Counted from the first letter of the stretch, positions 38,222-48,504 are shown. The stretch: 64,000 nt of DNA from Acetobacter thailandicus (GCF_011516655.1 NZ_WOSV01000003.1:62001-126000), one strand, 5' to 3'. The notes: generated from the sequence alone by a model not told the origin. A program made the numbers and translations.

Positions 38222-39261
38222 TTTTGAATCTGCCGCCACATATCGAGGTCAAAGAGCGCATCAACAGGCTCAGTCTTACGAAGAAGCCCCTGCTCTGCTT
38301 CAAAGTTCTGAAGCTCTGCCACACCTTTAACAATGCGTTGCGGATCACTGATAAAGTGCGATGAGGCATGAGTGAGAGCCTGTGTCATAATGCTCTCGCT
38401 CAGAAGCCCCCCACCCAGTACTTTCGTCACAAAAGGTGCCGCCTCCTCAGGATGCTCAGATAAAAATGTTGTTGCGCGCACAAAAAGCTGACCAAGCTTC
38501 AGTGTCCAGTCACGATGTGCCGGGTCTTCAGGTGCAACCACGGCCAGCACTGAACCTGGCTGATCTGGCATCAGATCATGGCCGGTGGCTAAAATTTTAC
38601 TCTCAGGCAACCGATTACGAATAACGGTCAAAGCTGGCTCACGCAAAATAGCCGCATCAACAGCCCCTGCCAGAAAAGCCTGCTGTGCCGCATCAATATC
38701 GACACCGACAACAGAAACACTGTTTGTAAGAGGCGGTGATATCTTTACCTGCTGAAGCAGCCAGTACCGCAAAACGGTATCAGGTACAGACCCGGGAGGC
38801 TGAGCTGCGATACGCACATTTCGAGACTGTTGCTTTTTAAATGTTTCAAAAAGCGTTTTTACATCAGCAGATGCTGGTGTTTTTTCTTCATTTTGCGTCA
38901 GTAATGCAGCCAGAGAGCCCCGTGAAATAACTTCAAGCTCTTCGACTGAGGCCGCTGTAATTACCTTAACATCCACACCATGAGCGCGCGCCTGAAGCAA
39001 AGGCAGGACACCGGCCACATAGGCATCTATCCGACCAGAGACCAAAGCCTGTAAAGCCTGTGGGCCAGAAGTGAAACGTACAGGCTGCAGGGTCAGACCG
39101 GCATCATGTGCCCATCCCTTGCCATCAATTACGAAAAGAGCGGAAGAGCCTATAACAGGTATATAGCCTATACGGATTGGTTCTGCTGCACGGGCAGAAA
39201 ACGCGAAAATCTGCACGGTAAAAACACATAGCAGTATCGCTTTTAAAGAAAATCGCTTCAT
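38218..39261 (-). CDS. ABC importer substrate-binding protein (SsuA/TauA/NMT1-like)
   Basis: The 347-residue periplasmic protein begins with a signal peptide (KRFSLKAILLCVFTVQIFAF, cut near ARAAEP). The mature part has the family start EPIRIGYIPVIGSSALFVIDGKGW and conserved ALVSGRIDAYVAGVLPLLQARAHGVDVKVI, AAQQAFLAGAVDAAILREP and HDLMPDQPGSVLAVV. These proteins bind sulfonates, taurine, nitrate or thiamine precursors. There is no adjacent monooxygenase (SsuD, TauD), so sulfonate use is unproven. Two upstream ATGs (39297, 39279) are open, but the chosen start gives the best signal peptide. Confidence 0.85.
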   Translation of the reverse strand: MKRFSLKAILLCVFTVQIFAFSARAAEPIRIGYIPVIGSSALFVIDGKGWAHDAGLTLQPVRFTSGPQALQALVSGRIDAYVAGVLPLLQARAHGVDVKVITAASVEELEVISRGSLAALLTQNEEKTPASADVKTLFETFKKQQSRNVRIAAQPPGSVPDTVLRYWLLQQVKISPPLTNSVSVVGVDIDAAQQAFLAGAVDAAILREPALTVIRNRLPESKILATGHDLMPDQPGSVLAVVAPEDPAHRDWTLKLGQLFVRATTFLSEHPEEAAPFVTKVLGGGLLSESIMTQALTHASSHFISDPQRIVKGVAELQNFEAEQGLLRKTEPVDALFDLDMWRQIQK

Positions 39262-39536
39262 TTTTTCACGACCATTCATTGTGTGTTGCAGAGACATTAC
39301 ACAAATTTGTCTGTGATAAAACGATTATACTAAAATTTTATAAAAATAATAACTCATGAAACATGAAAAATGCCCATAGCAGAACATTATTAACACGCTG
39401 AGCTTCTGTATTAAATATTACAGGAAATCTGCGTTAAAAACGCATATATTTTTAGTAATCACCAGATTACGGAAAACACGATAAAACGGCAGGGTCTCAC
39501 CAGAGACTGAAAGCCTCTGGTGATGAAAACCTTAAA
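39262..39536. other. Gap between importer and rplQ: no gene seen
   Basis: The gap is A+T-rich and contains no convincing open frame. It should hold the importer promoter. Small perfect dyads are ACAAATTTGT (39302-39311), TGCGTT/AACGCA (39430-39444) and GTAATC/GATTAC (39455-39470), followed by the hairpin after rplQ. I assign no function to the first three. Confidence 0.5.
39497..39523 (-). terminator. Hairpin after rplQ, candidate operon terminator
   Basis: TCACCAGAG and CTCTGGTGA form a perfect 9-base-pair stem with a 9-base loop, 14 bases beyond the rplQ stop. The T-run on the minus strand is not immediate (GACCCTGCCGTTTTA), so termination may be partial or Rho-aided. Confidence 0.5.
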
Positions 39537-39962
39537 TCAGGCTGCGATGTCCTGATCTTCTGTTACTTCAGGGCGAGGACCGCTGTCCTGGCCTTTTGCG
39601 CTGACATCACGGTCAACCAGCTCAATAACAGCCATATCTGCTGCGTCACCATAGCGTACGCCAGCACGCATAACGCGGGAATACCCACCTGTGCGGCCTT
39701 TATAGCGATCAGCAATTGTAGAAAACAGTTTTTTCACGATTGCATCGTCACGCAGCATAGCGAATGCCTGACGACGAGCATGAAGATCACCACGTTTACC
39801 AAGCGTGATCAGTTTTTCTACAACCGGGCGAAGTTCTTTCGCTTTTGGCAGTGTTGTAGAAATCTGCTCATGTTTGATCAGTGCAACAGCCATGTTGCGA
39901 AACATAGCTGCACGGTGAGTTGAGGTTACGCCGAGTTTACGGCCGGCAATACGATGACGCAT
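39537..39962 (-). CDS. rplQ: 50S ribosomal protein L17
   Basis: The 141-residue protein shows the L17 core ([78 protein letters not shown]). L17 lies near the peptide exit tunnel. An acidic tail of about 25 residues after VIELVDRD extends it past the E. coli length, as is usual in alphaproteobacteria. It is the last gene of the alpha operon, 28 bases after rpoA. Confidence 0.97.
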   Translation of the reverse strand: MRHRIAGRKLGVTSTHRAAMFRNMAVALIKHEQISTTLPKAKELRPVVEKLITLGKRGDLHARRQAFAMLRDDAIVKKLFSTIADRYKGRTGGYSRVMRAGVRYGDAADMAVIELVDRDVSAKGQDSGPRPEVTEDQDIAA

Positions 39963-39990
39963 AGTTTATTCCTAGTCGTAAGAAGACGGC

Positions 39991-41010
39991 TTAAAACGAC
40001 TCATCAAGCCGTTTAGCCATATCTTCAATATTTTCCGGTGGCCAGGCCGGCACATTCATACCCAGAGAAAGCCCCATAGACGTCAGAACTTCCTTGATTT
40101 CATTCAATGATTTGCGGCCAAAGTTAGGCGTGCGCAGCATTTCCTGTTCGCTCTTCTGAACGAGATCACCGATATAGATGATGTTATCGTTCTTAAGGCA
40201 GTTTGCACTACGAACAGAAAGCTCAAGCTCATCAACCTTACGCAGCAGATTCCGGTTAAAGGGAAGATCATCCTGCGGCTCTTCAGGCTGTACGCGGCGT
40301 GGCTCATCAAAATTGATAAACAGCTGCAGCTGATCCTGAAGAATACGAGCTGCCAGAGCAACTGAATCTTCCGGAGAGATCGCTCCGTTAGTTTCAACTG
40401 TCAGAAGCAGCTTATCAAAGTCTGTTACCTGACCAACGCGGGTTGGCTCAACCTTGTAAGACACACGCTTAACAGGAGAGTAAATCGCATCAACAGGAAT
40501 CAGACCAATCGGTGCATCTTCCGGACGGTTAGCCGCAGCAGGAACGTAGCCTTTGCCCATTCCGACCAGGAACTGCATGCCCAGTTTAACACCTTCATCA
40601 AGCGTACAGATAACCAGGTCAGGGTTCATGATTTCAATATCATGACCTGTCTGGATCTGGCTTGCACGTACTTCGCCAGGGCCAGTAGCCGTCAGCACCA
40701 TACGCTTTGGGCCCTCGCCATGCATACGCAGAGCGAGCTGCTTAATGTTCAGAACGATGTCTGTAACATCTTCACGAACACCTGCGACTGAAGAGAACTC
40801 ATGCAACACGCCATCAATCTGAATGCCGGTCACGGCGGCGCCCTGAAGAGAGGACAGCAGAACACGACGCAGTGCATTGCCCAGTGTCATACCAAAACCG
40901 CGTTCAAGCGGCTCAGCAACAACTGTTGCAATACGTGCTGGTTCAACTCCAGGTTCAACCTCAAGTTTTTCAGGCTTGATCAGAGATTGCCAGTTTTTCT
41001 GAAGGACCAA
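39991..41010 (-). CDS. rpoA: RNA polymerase alpha subunit
   Basis: The 339-residue subunit assembles RNA polymerase. The N-terminal dimerisation domain (about 1-235) includes [20 protein letters not shown] and the C-terminal domain (about 255-325) includes [21 protein letters not shown] and [16 protein letters not shown], which contact UP elements and activators. The start is TTG (VLQKNWQSL), with AAAGG nine bases upstream and no ATG near the conserved N-terminus. A terminator-like hairpin lies between this gene and rpsK. Confidence 0.97.
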   Translation of the reverse strand: MVLQKNWQSLIKPEKLEVEPGVEPARIATVVAEPLERGFGMTLGNALRRVLLSSLQGAAVTGIQIDGVLHEFSSVAGVREDVTDIVLNIKQLALRMHGEGPKRMVLTATGPGEVRASQIQTGHDIEIMNPDLVICTLDEGVKLGMQFLVGMGKGYVPAAANRPEDAPIGLIPVDAIYSPVKRVSYKVEPTRVGQVTDFDKLLLTVETNGAISPEDSVALAARILQDQLQLFINFDEPRRVQPEEPQDDLPFNRNLLRKVDELELSVRSANCLKNDNIIYIGDLVQKSEQEMLRTPNFGRKSLNEIKEVLTSMGLSLGMNVPAWPPENIEDMAKRLDESF

Positions 41011-41077
41011 GGTACCGGCCTTTCAATAGGAGGAACAACTGCTAAACAGAAGTTTCTCTAGCTTACACACAAACCGA

Positions 41078-41112
41078 AAAAATGGTGGCTGAACAGGCAG
41101 CCACCGATTTTT
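41078..41112 (-). terminator. Terminator-like hairpin between rpsK and rpoA
   Basis: GGTGGCTG and CAGCCACC pair perfectly across AACAGG. On the minus strand the stem is followed by ATTTTTTCGG, the layout of an intrinsic terminator, seven bases beyond the rpsK stop. It would attenuate rpoA and rplQ unless bypassed or regulated, or rpoA has its own promoter in the remaining 70 bases. Confidence 0.6.
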
Positions 41113-41118
41113 CAACTC

Positions 41119-41511
41119 TCAGACGCGACGACGCTTACGCGGACGGCACCCGTTATGGGGAACCGGTGTCATGTCACGAATAGAGGTAATGGAGAACCCG
41201 ACAGCCTGAAGCGCGCGCAGTGCACTTTCACGACCTGACCCAGGACCGGAAACTTCGATTTCCAGCGTTTCCATACCGTGTTCACGGGCCTTACGACCTG
41301 CATCCTCAGCAGCAACCTGTGCAGCATAAGGTGTAGATTTACGTGAGCCTTTGAAGCCCTGAGCACCGGCTGAAGACCAGGAAATAGCATTTCCCTGAGA
41401 GTCAGAAATGGTGATCATTGTGTTGTTAAACGTGGACAGAACATGTGCCACGCCAGAAATAATGTTCTTGCGCTCTTTTTTACGAATGCGCTGCACTGCG
41501 GCTTTCGCCAT
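41119..41511 (-). CDS. rpsK: 30S ribosomal protein S11
   Basis: The 130-residue platform protein contains [42 protein letters not shown] and the conserved end [18 protein letters not shown]. It binds 16S rRNA with S18 and S6 and lines the mRNA exit. It lies 66 bases after rpsM. Confidence 0.97.
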   Translation of the reverse strand: MAKAAVQRIRKKERKNIISGVAHVLSTFNNTMITISDSQGNAISWSSAGAQGFKGSRKSTPYAAQVAAEDAGRKAREHGMETLEIEVSGPGSGRESALRALQAVGFSITSIRDMTPVPHNGCRPRKRRRV

Positions 41512-41577
41512 ATTTTTTTACCTCAGTCCCTGCCCAGAAGCCCTCTAAAGCCATCCGGAGTTTTTCAACAAATCGGA

Positions 41578-41955
41578 TTAGCGTGTAACTTTTTTCTTAC
41601 CTGCAATCGCAACAGCTTTACCCTTACGGGTACGAGCGTTGGTATGCGTACGCTGACCACGAACCGGCAGACCGCGACGATGACGCAGACCGCGGTAGCA
41701 GCCCAGATCCATCAGACGCTTGATGTTCATAGCGACTTCACGACGAAGATCACCTTCAACGCGATACTGGGTATCAATCAGTTCACGCAGCTTTGTGATT
41801 TCGTCATCACTCAGCTCATTAACGCGTTTTGCATCAGCAACACCAGCAGCAGAGCAGATCTGCTGAGCTTTAGTTGCACCAATCCCGTATATGTACTGAA
41901 GCCCGATAACAACACGTTTGTTGCTAGGGACATTCACGCCGGCAATACGTGCCAC
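41578..41955 (-). CDS. rpsM: 30S ribosomal protein S13
   Basis: The 125-residue head protein has the family start [20 protein letters not shown], the helical region [15 protein letters not shown], and the end [20 protein letters not shown] and a basic tail that reaches the P-site tRNA. The preceding 144-base gap after adk holds a GTGGCCG/CGGCCAC hairpin (42032-42055). No rpmJ (L36) gene is found there, although it sits beside rpsM in many bacteria. Confidence 0.97.
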   Translation of the reverse strand: MARIAGVNVPSNKRVVIGLQYIYGIGATKAQQICSAAGVADAKRVNELSDDEITKLRELIDTQYRVEGDLRREVAMNIKRLMDLGCYRGLRHRRGLPVRGQRTHTNARTRKGKAVAIAGKKKVTR

Positions 41956-42031
41956 GCCTTATACTCCTGTAAAAATCTGCCCTCACAGACAGATTCCCAT
42001 GCGCTTTCACCAGGAAAGCAGATTTCACTTA

Positions 42032-42055
42032 GTGGCCGCGAAATATACCGGCCAC
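42032..42055. repeat. Hairpin in the adk-rpsM gap
   Basis: GTGGCCG and CGGCCAC are a perfect 7-base inverted repeat with a 10-base loop. No T-run follows on the minus strand, so it is more likely an RNA processing or stability element than a terminator. Confidence 0.35.
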
Positions 42056-42099
42056 CACAATAAGTCAACGAAAGCTGATCACTTTTTCGTGATAAGCTT

Positions 42100-42747
42100 C
42101 TATTTAGTCACAAACTGTTCAATTTGTGCCGCAACTTCCGCTGCAGGCGCCATGCCGTTAACGGTCCGCAAACGCCCGCTCTCCCGGTAAAAAGGCAGAA
42201 TCGGTGCTGTCAGATTACGGTATTCCTGAACACGTTTTACGACAGTTTCCCGCGTGTCGTCAGAACGTCTTTTAAAGTCATGACTTCCACATACATCACA
42301 TGTGCCTTCCTTTGCAGGAGGGCTGGAAACTTCGTTATAAGTAGTACCACAATTAACGCAAGTGTAACGCCCGGCTATACGATCAGCCAGTGTATTTTCG
42401 TCAACGTCGAGAAACAGAACGACATCTATCGTCTTGTTGTCAGCTGCCAGCATAGCATCAAGTGCTTCTGCCTGCCCGGCAGTACGGGGAAATCCATCAA
42501 GGATAAACCCATGACGACAATCAGGCTGCTCAATTCTGCTTTGCAGCATTGAAATGATCAGAGCATCGGGAACAAGTTTACCGGCTTCCATAAGAGCCTT
42601 AGCCTGTTTTCCGGTCTCTGAATTTTTTGCAACTTCTGCACGCAGCATATCACCGGTAGAAATCTGCACCAGCCCGTGACGTTCTTCAAGACGTTTAGCC
42701 TGAGTGCCTTTCCCTGCTCCGGGAGGGCCAAGAAAGATAATATTCAT
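42100..42747 (-). CDS. adk: Adenylate kinase
   Basis: The 215-residue enzyme converts ATP and AMP to two ADP. It has the P-loop GPPGAGKGTQ at residues 7-16, the AMP-site FILDGFPRTAGQAE, and a long lid with a four-cysteine zinc site (CVNCG ... CDVCG), which many Gram-negative homologues lack. Its ATG overlaps the secY stop by four bases. The position after secY is usual. Confidence 0.96.
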   Translation of the reverse strand: MNIIFLGPPGAGKGTQAKRLEERHGLVQISTGDMLRAEVAKNSETGKQAKALMEAGKLVPDALIISMLQSRIEQPDCRHGFILDGFPRTAGQAEALDAMLAADNKTIDVVLFLDVDENTLADRIAGRYTCVNCGTTYNEVSSPPAKEGTCDVCGSHDFKRRSDDTRETVVKRVQEYRNLTAPILPFYRESGRLRTVNGMAPAAEVAAQIEQFVTK

Positions 42748-44105
42748 CGACGAGAGATCCTTTGTTTTCTTCCGCCGCGAGAACGTTTCATAAGTCCCTG
42801 ATACTGGTGTGCCACCAGATGAGACTGAACCTGAGTTACAGTATCAATTGTCACAGAAACAATAATGATCAGACTTGTTCCACCAAAGTAGAAAGGCACA
42901 TTGTAACGACTAATCAGAATTTGCGGCAATAAACAGACAAGCACCATATAGGCGGCGCCGATAGTTGTCAGTCGAGTCAAAATTTTGTCAAAATATGTAG
43001 CTGTTGCGGCCCCGGGACGAATACCTGGAATAAACCCTCCCTGTTTACGCAGATTATCAGCCGTTTCCGGCGGATTAAACGTAACTGCTGCATAAAAATA
43101 GGAGAAAAACACAATCATCGCTGCATAAATGAATAAATAAAGAGGCTGACCCTGCCCCAGTGCATCTCCAAGAAATGAGAGCCAGTGCGGCATATTTTTA
43201 CCGTTCATAAAACCAGAAACGGTGGCCGGCACCAGAAGAACTGAAGAAGCAAAAATAGGAGGGATAACCCCTGCCGTATTGACCTTTAGTGGCATATGCG
43301 TGGAGTCACCACCAAACATCCTCTGCCCCATCTGGCGCTTAGGATACTGAATAACAACCCGGCGCTGTGCCTGTTCCATAAAGACAATGAAGGTAATTGT
43401 CGCTGCTGCAAGCAGTAAGAAAAGCGGGACGAATACAGGAGAACGTGCTCCGGTATAACCCAGCTGAAACAGAGACATCATTGCCTGTGGAAGGTTAGCT
43501 ACGATACCAGCAAAAATAATGAGGGATATCCCGTTACCAACACCACGTGACGTAATCTGCTCCCCAAGCCACATCAGGAACATTGTGCCGCCGACAAGCG
43601 TAATGACACAGGAAACCAGAAAGAAAACGCCAGGATGCACAACCGCAGCTGCACCAGTCGCTGTACGCATTGTCTCCAGCCCGATGGCAATGCCATAAGC
43701 CTGAAAAACAGCAATTAACACTGTCAGATAACGAGTATACTCATTAAGCTTTTTACGACCCTGCTCACCCTCTTTCTTCAAAGCTTCAAGAGAAGGTAAA
43801 GCCGTCGACATCAGCTGAACAATAATAGAAGCTGATATGTAGGGCATGATGTTCAGAGCAAAAACGGTCATACGACCAAGAGCGCCACCTGAGAACATGT
43901 TAAACATGCCCAGAATGCCACCCTGATTCTGAGCAAGAAGCTGCCCCATCACGGTCGCATCAACACCAGGAACAGGAATATAGGTTCCCAGGCGATAAAT
44001 AATCAGCGCACCAAGCGTAAACCAGATCCGTTTTTTGAGTTCTGTAGCTTTTGCAAAGGAGCCCACATTAAAGTTGGCAGCCAGTTGTTCGGCCGCGGAA
44101 GCCAT
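42744..44105 (-). CDS. secY: Protein translocase subunit SecY
   Basis: The 453-residue protein is the channel of the Sec translocon, with ten membrane helices. Typical segments are IWFTLGALIIYRLGTYIPVPG, GMFNMFSGGALGRMTVFALNIMPYI (plug and helix 2), GNGISLIIFAGIVA, QYPKRQMGQRMFGG and the C-terminal cytoplasmic SYNVPFYFGGTSLLI-like stretch (here RYNVPFYFGGTSLIIIVSV). It follows rplO after 147 bases with no gene, a longer gap than the neighbours. Confidence 0.97.
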   Translation of the reverse strand: MASAAEQLAANFNVGSFAKATELKKRIWFTLGALIIYRLGTYIPVPGVDATVMGQLLAQNQGGILGMFNMFSGGALGRMTVFALNIMPYISASIIVQLMSTALPSLEALKKEGEQGRKKLNEYTRYLTVLIAVFQAYGIAIGLETMRTATGAAAVVHPGVFFLVSCVITLVGGTMFLMWLGEQITSRGVGNGISLIIFAGIVANLPQAMMSLFQLGYTGARSPVFVPLFLLLAAATITFIVFMEQAQRRVVIQYPKRQMGQRMFGGDSTHMPLKVNTAGVIPPIFASSVLLVPATVSGFMNGKNMPHWLSFLGDALGQGQPLYLFIYAAMIVFFSYFYAAVTFNPPETADNLRKQGGFIPGIRPGAATATYFDKILTRLTTIGAAYMVLVCLLPQILISRYNVPFYFGGTSLIIIVSVTIDTVTQVQSHLVAHQYQGLMKRSRGGRKQRISRR

Positions 44106-44252
44106 GCATCCGTCCTTTCACACAAACAGCGCCACCACAATTTAATGCGGGACGCTGGTATGATAATCGTCTGAAAAGTTTAAGTCAGAAAACTTTCTGA
44201 GAAACAGACCGAAAGGAGAAGAGAGAAATACCCCCTTCCCCTTTCTTATGTG

Positions 44253-44741
44253 TCAGGAAGCGCTAACTTCAGGTGCCTTAGCAGCAAGAACTTTAACAGA
44301 GCCACCGGCTTTTTCAATTGCTGCAATAGCAGCAACAGAAGCACCAGAAACTTCGAAAGTTACTGCGCGTGTCAGTTCACCTTCACTCAGAATACGCACA
44401 CCAGCATATTTACCTGTACCAACAAGACCTGCATTTTTCAGCAGCTCTTCTGTCACAGTTGCACCAGCTTCAATTTTACCTTCTGCAATAGCTTTTTCTA
44501 CTGCACCGAGGTTAACCGGTGCGTAAACTTTGCGGAAGATGTTCTTAAAGCCGCGCTTAGGCAAACGACGATACAGCGGAAGCTGACCACCCTCAAAGCC
44601 GTTCAGAGACACGCCTTCACGTGCTTTCTGACCTTTTACGCCTCGGCCTGAAGTTTTGCCTTTGCCAGAGCCGATACCACGCCCCAAGCGTTTTTTGCGG
44701 TAACGAGAACCCTCATTATCGCGAAGCTCATTCAAGTTCAT
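44253..44741 (-). CDS. rplO: 50S ribosomal protein L15
   Basis: The 162-residue protein shows the Gly/Arg-rich start of L15 ([40 protein letters not shown]), then [14 protein letters not shown] and a C-terminal domain with [14 protein letters not shown]. It binds 23S rRNA late in assembly. One base separates it from rpmD. Confidence 0.96.
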   Translation of the reverse strand: MNLNELRDNEGSRYRKKRLGRGIGSGKGKTSGRGVKGQKAREGVSLNGFEGGQLPLYRRLPKRGFKNIFRKVYAPVNLGAVEKAIAEGKIEAGATVTEELLKNAGLVGTGKYAGVRILSEGELTRAVTFEVSGASVAAIAAIEKAGGSVKVLAAKAPEVSAS

Positions 44742-44742
44742 A

Positions 44743-44928
44743 TCAATCCTCCACCTTCACAAGGTGCGCCACTTTACGGACCATACCACGTGTTGAAGGA
44801 GTATCTTCCAGAACCCGTTCACGACCGATTTTATTCAGACCGAGACCGACCAGAGTTGCCTGCTGGCCAGGTTTACGACCGTTACCAGATGCGATCTGGA
44901 TAACTTTGAAAGTTTTCGTATCAGACAT
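44743..44928 (-). CDS. rpmD: 50S ribosomal protein L30
   Basis: The 61-residue protein begins at ATG 44928 ([20 protein letters not shown]), eight bases inside the rpsE end, and continues with [20 protein letters not shown] and [10 protein letters not shown]. This is the usual length for bacterial L30. A longer open frame upstream is in the wrong frame of rpsE. Confidence 0.95.
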   Translation of the reverse strand: MSDTKTFKVIQIASGNGRKPGQQATLVGLGLNKIGRERVLEDTPSTRGMVRKVAHLVKVED

Positions 44929-45499
44929 CTGCAGTTTCTCCTGCCGGTGCATTCTGATCACGCTTGCCGAAAATTTCAGCAACCTTCTTACCACGACGGT
45001 TAGCAATAGAGCGTGGGCTTGCACAACGGGTCAGAGCGTCAAACGTCGCTTTAACCATGTTATGCGGGTTACGAGTGCCGAGAGATTTAGCGACAACGTC
45101 GTTAATTCCCAGGCTTTCGAACACTGCACGCATTGGACCACCAGCAATGATACCTGTACCGGCTTCAGCCGAACGCAGGATAACTTTACCAGCACCAAAG
45201 TGACCAGAAACGTCATGATGCAGTGTGCGACCTTCTTTCATCGGCACACGAATCATTGCACGTTTTGCACGCTCAGTTGCTTTACGGATAGCTTCAGGCA
45301 CTTCACGTGCCTTACCTGCACCGTAACCGACGCGACCTTTCTGATCACCAACAACAACCAGCGCAGCAAAAGCAAAGCGACGACCGCCCTTAACAACTTT
45401 TGCAACGCGGTTGATCGTGACCAGCTTGTCGATCAGTTCATCGCCTTCACGTTCGCGATCACGGCCGCCACGACCGCCTTCTCTTGGTTCACGAGCCAT
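44921..45499 (-). CDS. rpsE: 30S ribosomal protein S5
   Basis: The 192-residue protein has a charged Arg/Glu/Gly N-terminal extension ([20 protein letters not shown]), the double-stranded RNA-binding fold ([40 protein letters not shown]), and [19 protein letters not shown]-like core (here [19 protein letters not shown]). It controls decoding accuracy with S4 and S12. Confidence 0.96.
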   Translation of the reverse strand: MAREPREGGRGGRDREREGDELIDKLVTINRVAKVVKGGRRFAFAALVVVGDQKGRVGYGAGKAREVPEAIRKATERAKRAMIRVPMKEGRTLHHDVSGHFGAGKVILRSAEAGTGIIAGGPMRAVFESLGINDVVAKSLGTRNPHNMVKATFDALTRCASPRSIANRRGKKVAEIFGKRDQNAPAGETADV

Positions 45500-45514
45500 T
45501 ACGTGATCCTTTCC

Positions 45515-45877
45515 TCAGAAGGAGAGACCACCCTCGCGGGCAGCCTCCGCCAGGGCTTTCACGCGCCCATGATAAAAATATTCTCCACGGTCAAATACAA
45601 CCTGAGAAACGCCTGCTGCGACTGCACGCTGAGCAACGAGTTTGCCAACAACGTTAGCACTCTCTTTAGTTGCCCCTGTTTTCAGGGTCTCACGCAGCTC
45701 TTTATCAAGACTGGAAGCAGAGGCGAGTGTACGTCCCTGCACATCGTCGATAACCTGCGCATAAATGTTTTTTCCAGAACGGAAAACCGACAAGCGCGGG
45801 CGACCACCAGCCTTGTGACGGAGCTGGTAACGGAGACGGGCGCGCCGCCGGTTCCGCAGTTCCTGCTGAGTGCTCAT
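45515..45877 (-). CDS. rplR: 50S ribosomal protein L18
   Basis: The 120-residue 5S rRNA-binding protein contains [40 protein letters not shown] and the end [20 protein letters not shown] with EGGLSF. The ATG overlaps the rplF stop by one base. Confidence 0.96.
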   Translation of the reverse strand: MSTQQELRNRRRARLRYQLRHKAGGRPRLSVFRSGKNIYAQVIDDVQGRTLASASSLDKELRETLKTGATKESANVVGKLVAQRAVAAGVSQVVFDRGEYFYHGRVKALAEAAREGGLSF

Positions 45878-46410
45878 TATTTCTTCTTGCCTTCCTTACG
45901 ACGAATGGTTTCCGTTTCGTACCGTACACCTTTACCTTTATAAGGCTCTGGTTTGCGGTAGCTGCGAATATCAAGAGCAACCTGCCCTACACGCTGTTTG
46001 TCGATACCTTCAACGACAATCGCGGTCGGACGTGGTGTGGAAATCTTGATACCCTGCGGGATCGGATAAACCACATCATGAGAAAAACCGAGATTCATCA
46101 CAAGGTTGGATCCCTGAACAGCAGCACGGTAACCCGTTCCGCTGATTTCAAGAGTTTTTGAAAACCCTTCAGAAACACCTTTAATGAGACTTGCGATCAG
46201 CGCACGGGTTGTACCCCACATCATACGCGCCTGAGCAGCGGTTCCCACCGGAGAGACTGCGATCTGGTCGCCTTCAATTTTCGCTTCAATGTGAGAAGAA
46301 AGCGGCAGCGTAAGTTCGCCGAGCTTTCCTTTCGCTTTGAAAACACCGTCAGCAATAGAAACGGTGACCCCGCCAGGAACAGTGACAGGATATTTGCCTA
46401 CACGTGACAT
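45877..46410 (-). CDS. rplF: 50S ribosomal protein L6
   Basis: The 177-residue protein begins at ATG 46410 ([15 protein letters not shown]) after GAGGGATAC; a longer frame upstream overlaps rpsH. It has the two L6 repeats and the C-terminal signature [19 protein letters not shown]. It binds near the sarcin-ricin loop and the factor-binding site. Confidence 0.96.
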   Translation of the reverse strand: MSRVGKYPVTVPGGVTVSIADGVFKAKGKLGELTLPLSSHIEAKIEGDQIAVSPVGTAAQARMMWGTTRALIASLIKGVSEGFSKTLEISGTGYRAAVQGSNLVMNLGFSHDVVYPIPQGIKISTPRPTAIVVEGIDKQRVGQVALDIRSYRKPEPYKGKGVRYETETIRRKEGKKK

Positions 46411-46420
46411 GTATCCCTCC

Positions 46421-46819
46421 TCAGAATACGCGGCAGAGAACTTCGCCGCCAACATTGGCAGCGCGAGCCTCTACGTCAGAAAGAACACCACGTGGAGTAG
46501 ACAAAATCGAAACACCAAGACCTGCACGAACACGTGGCAGCTCTTTAATCTTCGAATAAACGCGACGTCCAGGACGGGAAACACGGTTAATTTCTTTAAT
46601 AACCGGTTCGCCTTCAGAGTATTTCAGCTCAATATGAAGCTGAGCAACACCTTTACGGACTTCTTCACGTTTGTAGCCACGGATGTAGCCTTCGCGCTGA
46701 AGTGCTTCAAGCACATTCAGGCGCAAATTAGAAGCCGGAGACACACAGGAGGCATGACGCGCACGCTGTGCGTTACGGATGCGGGTGAGCATATCACCCA
46801 ACGGATCAGAAAGTGACAT
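46421..46819 (-). CDS. rpsH: 30S ribosomal protein S8
   Basis: The 132-residue protein contains the family start [35 protein letters not shown] and the end [20 protein letters not shown] followed by [10 protein letters not shown]8 is a primary 16S rRNA binder and often represses the spc operon by binding its own mRNA; no such site was identified here. Confidence 0.97.
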   Translation of the reverse strand: MSLSDPLGDMLTRIRNAQRARHASCVSPASNLRLNVLEALQREGYIRGYKREEVRKGVAQLHIELKYSEGEPVIKEINRVSRPGRRVYSKIKELPRVRAGLGVSILSTPRGVLSDVEARAANVGGEVLCRVF

Positions 46820-46828
46820 TACGCGCCC

Positions 46829-47134
46829 TTACCAGCTTGCTTTAACCAGACCTGGGATCTGACCACTTGAAGCCAGATCACGCAGTGCGATACGGCACAG
46901 CTCGAATTTACGATAGTTACCGCGTGAACGACCTGTCAGCTTGCAACGCAGACGGACACGAACCCGTGAACCGTTGCGAGGCAGCTCAGCAAGCTTGAGA
47001 GACGCATCAAAACGATCTTCTACAGGAAGAGTGCGGTCCATAATGATATTTTTCAGCGCCGCACGCTTATCCTTGTCACGTGCAGCCAGACGAGTACGTC
47101 TGGCATTCCGCGTGATGGCAGAAGTTTTAGCCAT
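46829..47134 (-). CDS. rpsN: 30S ribosomal protein S14
   Basis: The 101-residue form is the long type without the zinc-binding CXXC pairs. It shows [40 protein letters not shown] and the end [14 protein letters not shown]. It lies ten bases before rpsH. Confidence 0.97.
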   Translation of the reverse strand: MAKTSAITRNARRTRLAARDKDKRAALKNIIMDRTLPVEDRFDASLKLAELPRNGSRVRVRLRCKLTGRSRGNYRKFELCRIALRDLASSGQIPGLVKASW

Positions 47135-47217
47135 ATAATTCTATCCTCCGGAACCCTTCGAAAACCTTCGACGGTTTTCCAAGACAACAACACCTGAAAC
47201 CAGGTAAAGAATTTCCC

Positions 47218-47787
47218 TTAAGCAACAAAGGGAAGATCAAATGCTTTAAGAAGCGCTTTGGCTTCAGCATCTGTCTTAGCACTCGTCACAAACACAACGT
47301 CCATACCACGGATGTCTTCGATTTTATCATAATCGATTTCCGGGAAAACGATCTGCTCTTTCAGGCCCAGCGCAAAATTACCGCGACCGTCGAAACCCTT
47401 ATTGGCAGGCAGACCACGGAAGTCACGGATGCGAGGCATAGCAATGGTTACCAGACGGTCGAGGAACTCATACATCTGAACGCGACGCAGAGTAACTTTA
47501 CAACCAATCGGCAGACCTTCACGAATCTTGAAGCCCGCAATAGCTTTTTTAGCCACTGTCTTAACTGGCTTCTGACCAGCAATCAGTGTCATTTCAGCAA
47601 CTGCAGCGTCAAGTTTTTTCTGATCGCCAGCAGCCTCACCTACGCCCATATTCAGGACGATTTTTTCAAGGCGAGGTACCTGCATGATGTTTTTGTAACC
47701 AAACTGCTCACGAAGCTTGGCACGCAGTTCATTCTGATAACGTTCCTGAAAACGGGGAACGGAACGAACACCTGTAGATCCAGTCAT
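47218..47787 (-). CDS. rplE: 50S ribosomal protein L5
   Basis: The 189-residue 5S rRNA-binding protein includes [59 protein letters not shown] and [16 protein letters not shown]. The alternative methionines upstream are not available, and the start is close to rplX (11-base gap). An 83-base gap separates it from rpsN. Confidence 0.97.
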   Translation of the reverse strand: MTGSTGVRSVPRFQERYQNELRAKLREQFGYKNIMQVPRLEKIVLNMGVGEAAGDQKKLDAAVAEMTLIAGQKPVKTVAKKAIAGFKIREGLPIGCKVTLRRVQMYEFLDRLVTIAMPRIRDFRGLPANKGFDGRGNFALGLKEQIVFPEIDYDKIEDIRGMDVVFVTSAKTDAEAKALLKAFDLPFVA

Positions 47788-47797
47788 TCTTACCCCC

Positions 47798-48118
47798 TCA
47801 GCCTTCGATCACTTCGCCAGTTGCCTTGGCAACACGCGCTTTCTGGCCATTTTCCAGAACACGGAAACCAACGCGGGTTGGTTTTTTCGATGCAGGATCA
47901 ATCAGCTTGAGGTTGGAAAGGTGAATCGGAGCTTCACGAGCAATGATACCGCCTTCTTCACCCATACGTGTTGCACGACGGTGACGCTTTGCAATCGCTA
48001 CGCCACGAACAACAGCGCGGTTTTCAGCCGGACGAACAGAGAGAACTTCGCCCTGCACGCCTTTTGAAGAACCGGTGATAACAACGACTGTATCGCCTTT
48101 TTTAATACGCGCAGCCAT
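47798..48118 (-). CDS. rplX: 50S ribosomal protein L24
   Basis: The 106-residue assembly-initiator protein has the KOW motif near the N-terminus ([20 protein letters not shown]), the basic [15 protein letters not shown] and [20 protein letters not shown]. Its ATG overlaps the rplN stop by one base. Confidence 0.96.
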   Translation of the reverse strand: MAARIKKGDTVVVITGSSKGVQGEVLSVRPAENRAVVRGVAIAKRHRRATRMGEEGGIIAREAPIHLSNLKLIDPASKKPTRVGFRVLENGQKARVAKATGEVIEG

Positions 48119-48486
48119 TACAGCACCTCCGGTGCCAGAGAGATAATTTTCATGAACTTACGCGCACGCAGTTCACGAACAACCGGGCCAAAAATACGTG
48201 TGCCAATCGGTTCCTGCTGTTTGTTAATCAGAACAGCAGCGTTCTTATCAAAACGGATCGCACTGCCGTCGGCGCGGCGAACCGGATATGATGTACGAAC
48301 GATAACAGCTTGGTGGACGTCGCCCTTTTTTACCTTCCCACGGGGAATGGCTTCCTTAACGGAAACGACGATCACGTCGCCGACCGAGGCAGACTTCCGC
48401 TTGGAACCGCCCAGCACCTTAATGCACTGCACCTGACGGGCACCGGAATTATCTGCCACGTCAAGGTTGGTCTCGGGATGGATCAT
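48118..48486 (-). CDS. rplN: 50S ribosomal protein L14
   Basis: The 122-residue protein contains [60 protein letters not shown] and the end [20 protein letters not shown]. It contacts 16S rRNA at bridge B8. Confidence 0.97.
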   Translation of the reverse strand: MIHPETNLDVADNSGARQVQCIKVLGGSKRKSASVGDVIVVSVKEAIPRGKVKKGDVHQAVIVRTSYPVRRADGSAIRFDKNAAVLINKQQEPIGTRIFGPVVRELRARKFMKIISLAPEVL

Positions 48487-48504
48487 TTTCTAGATACCCT
48501 TACC

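Noticed and set aside
44621-45943. 440-codon open frame on the + strand across rplO, rpmD, rpsE and rplR
   Set aside because: It is antisense to four recognisable ribosomal genes, its translation is Cys/Phe/Thr-rich without a family resemblance, and its length follows from the codon bias of the real strand.
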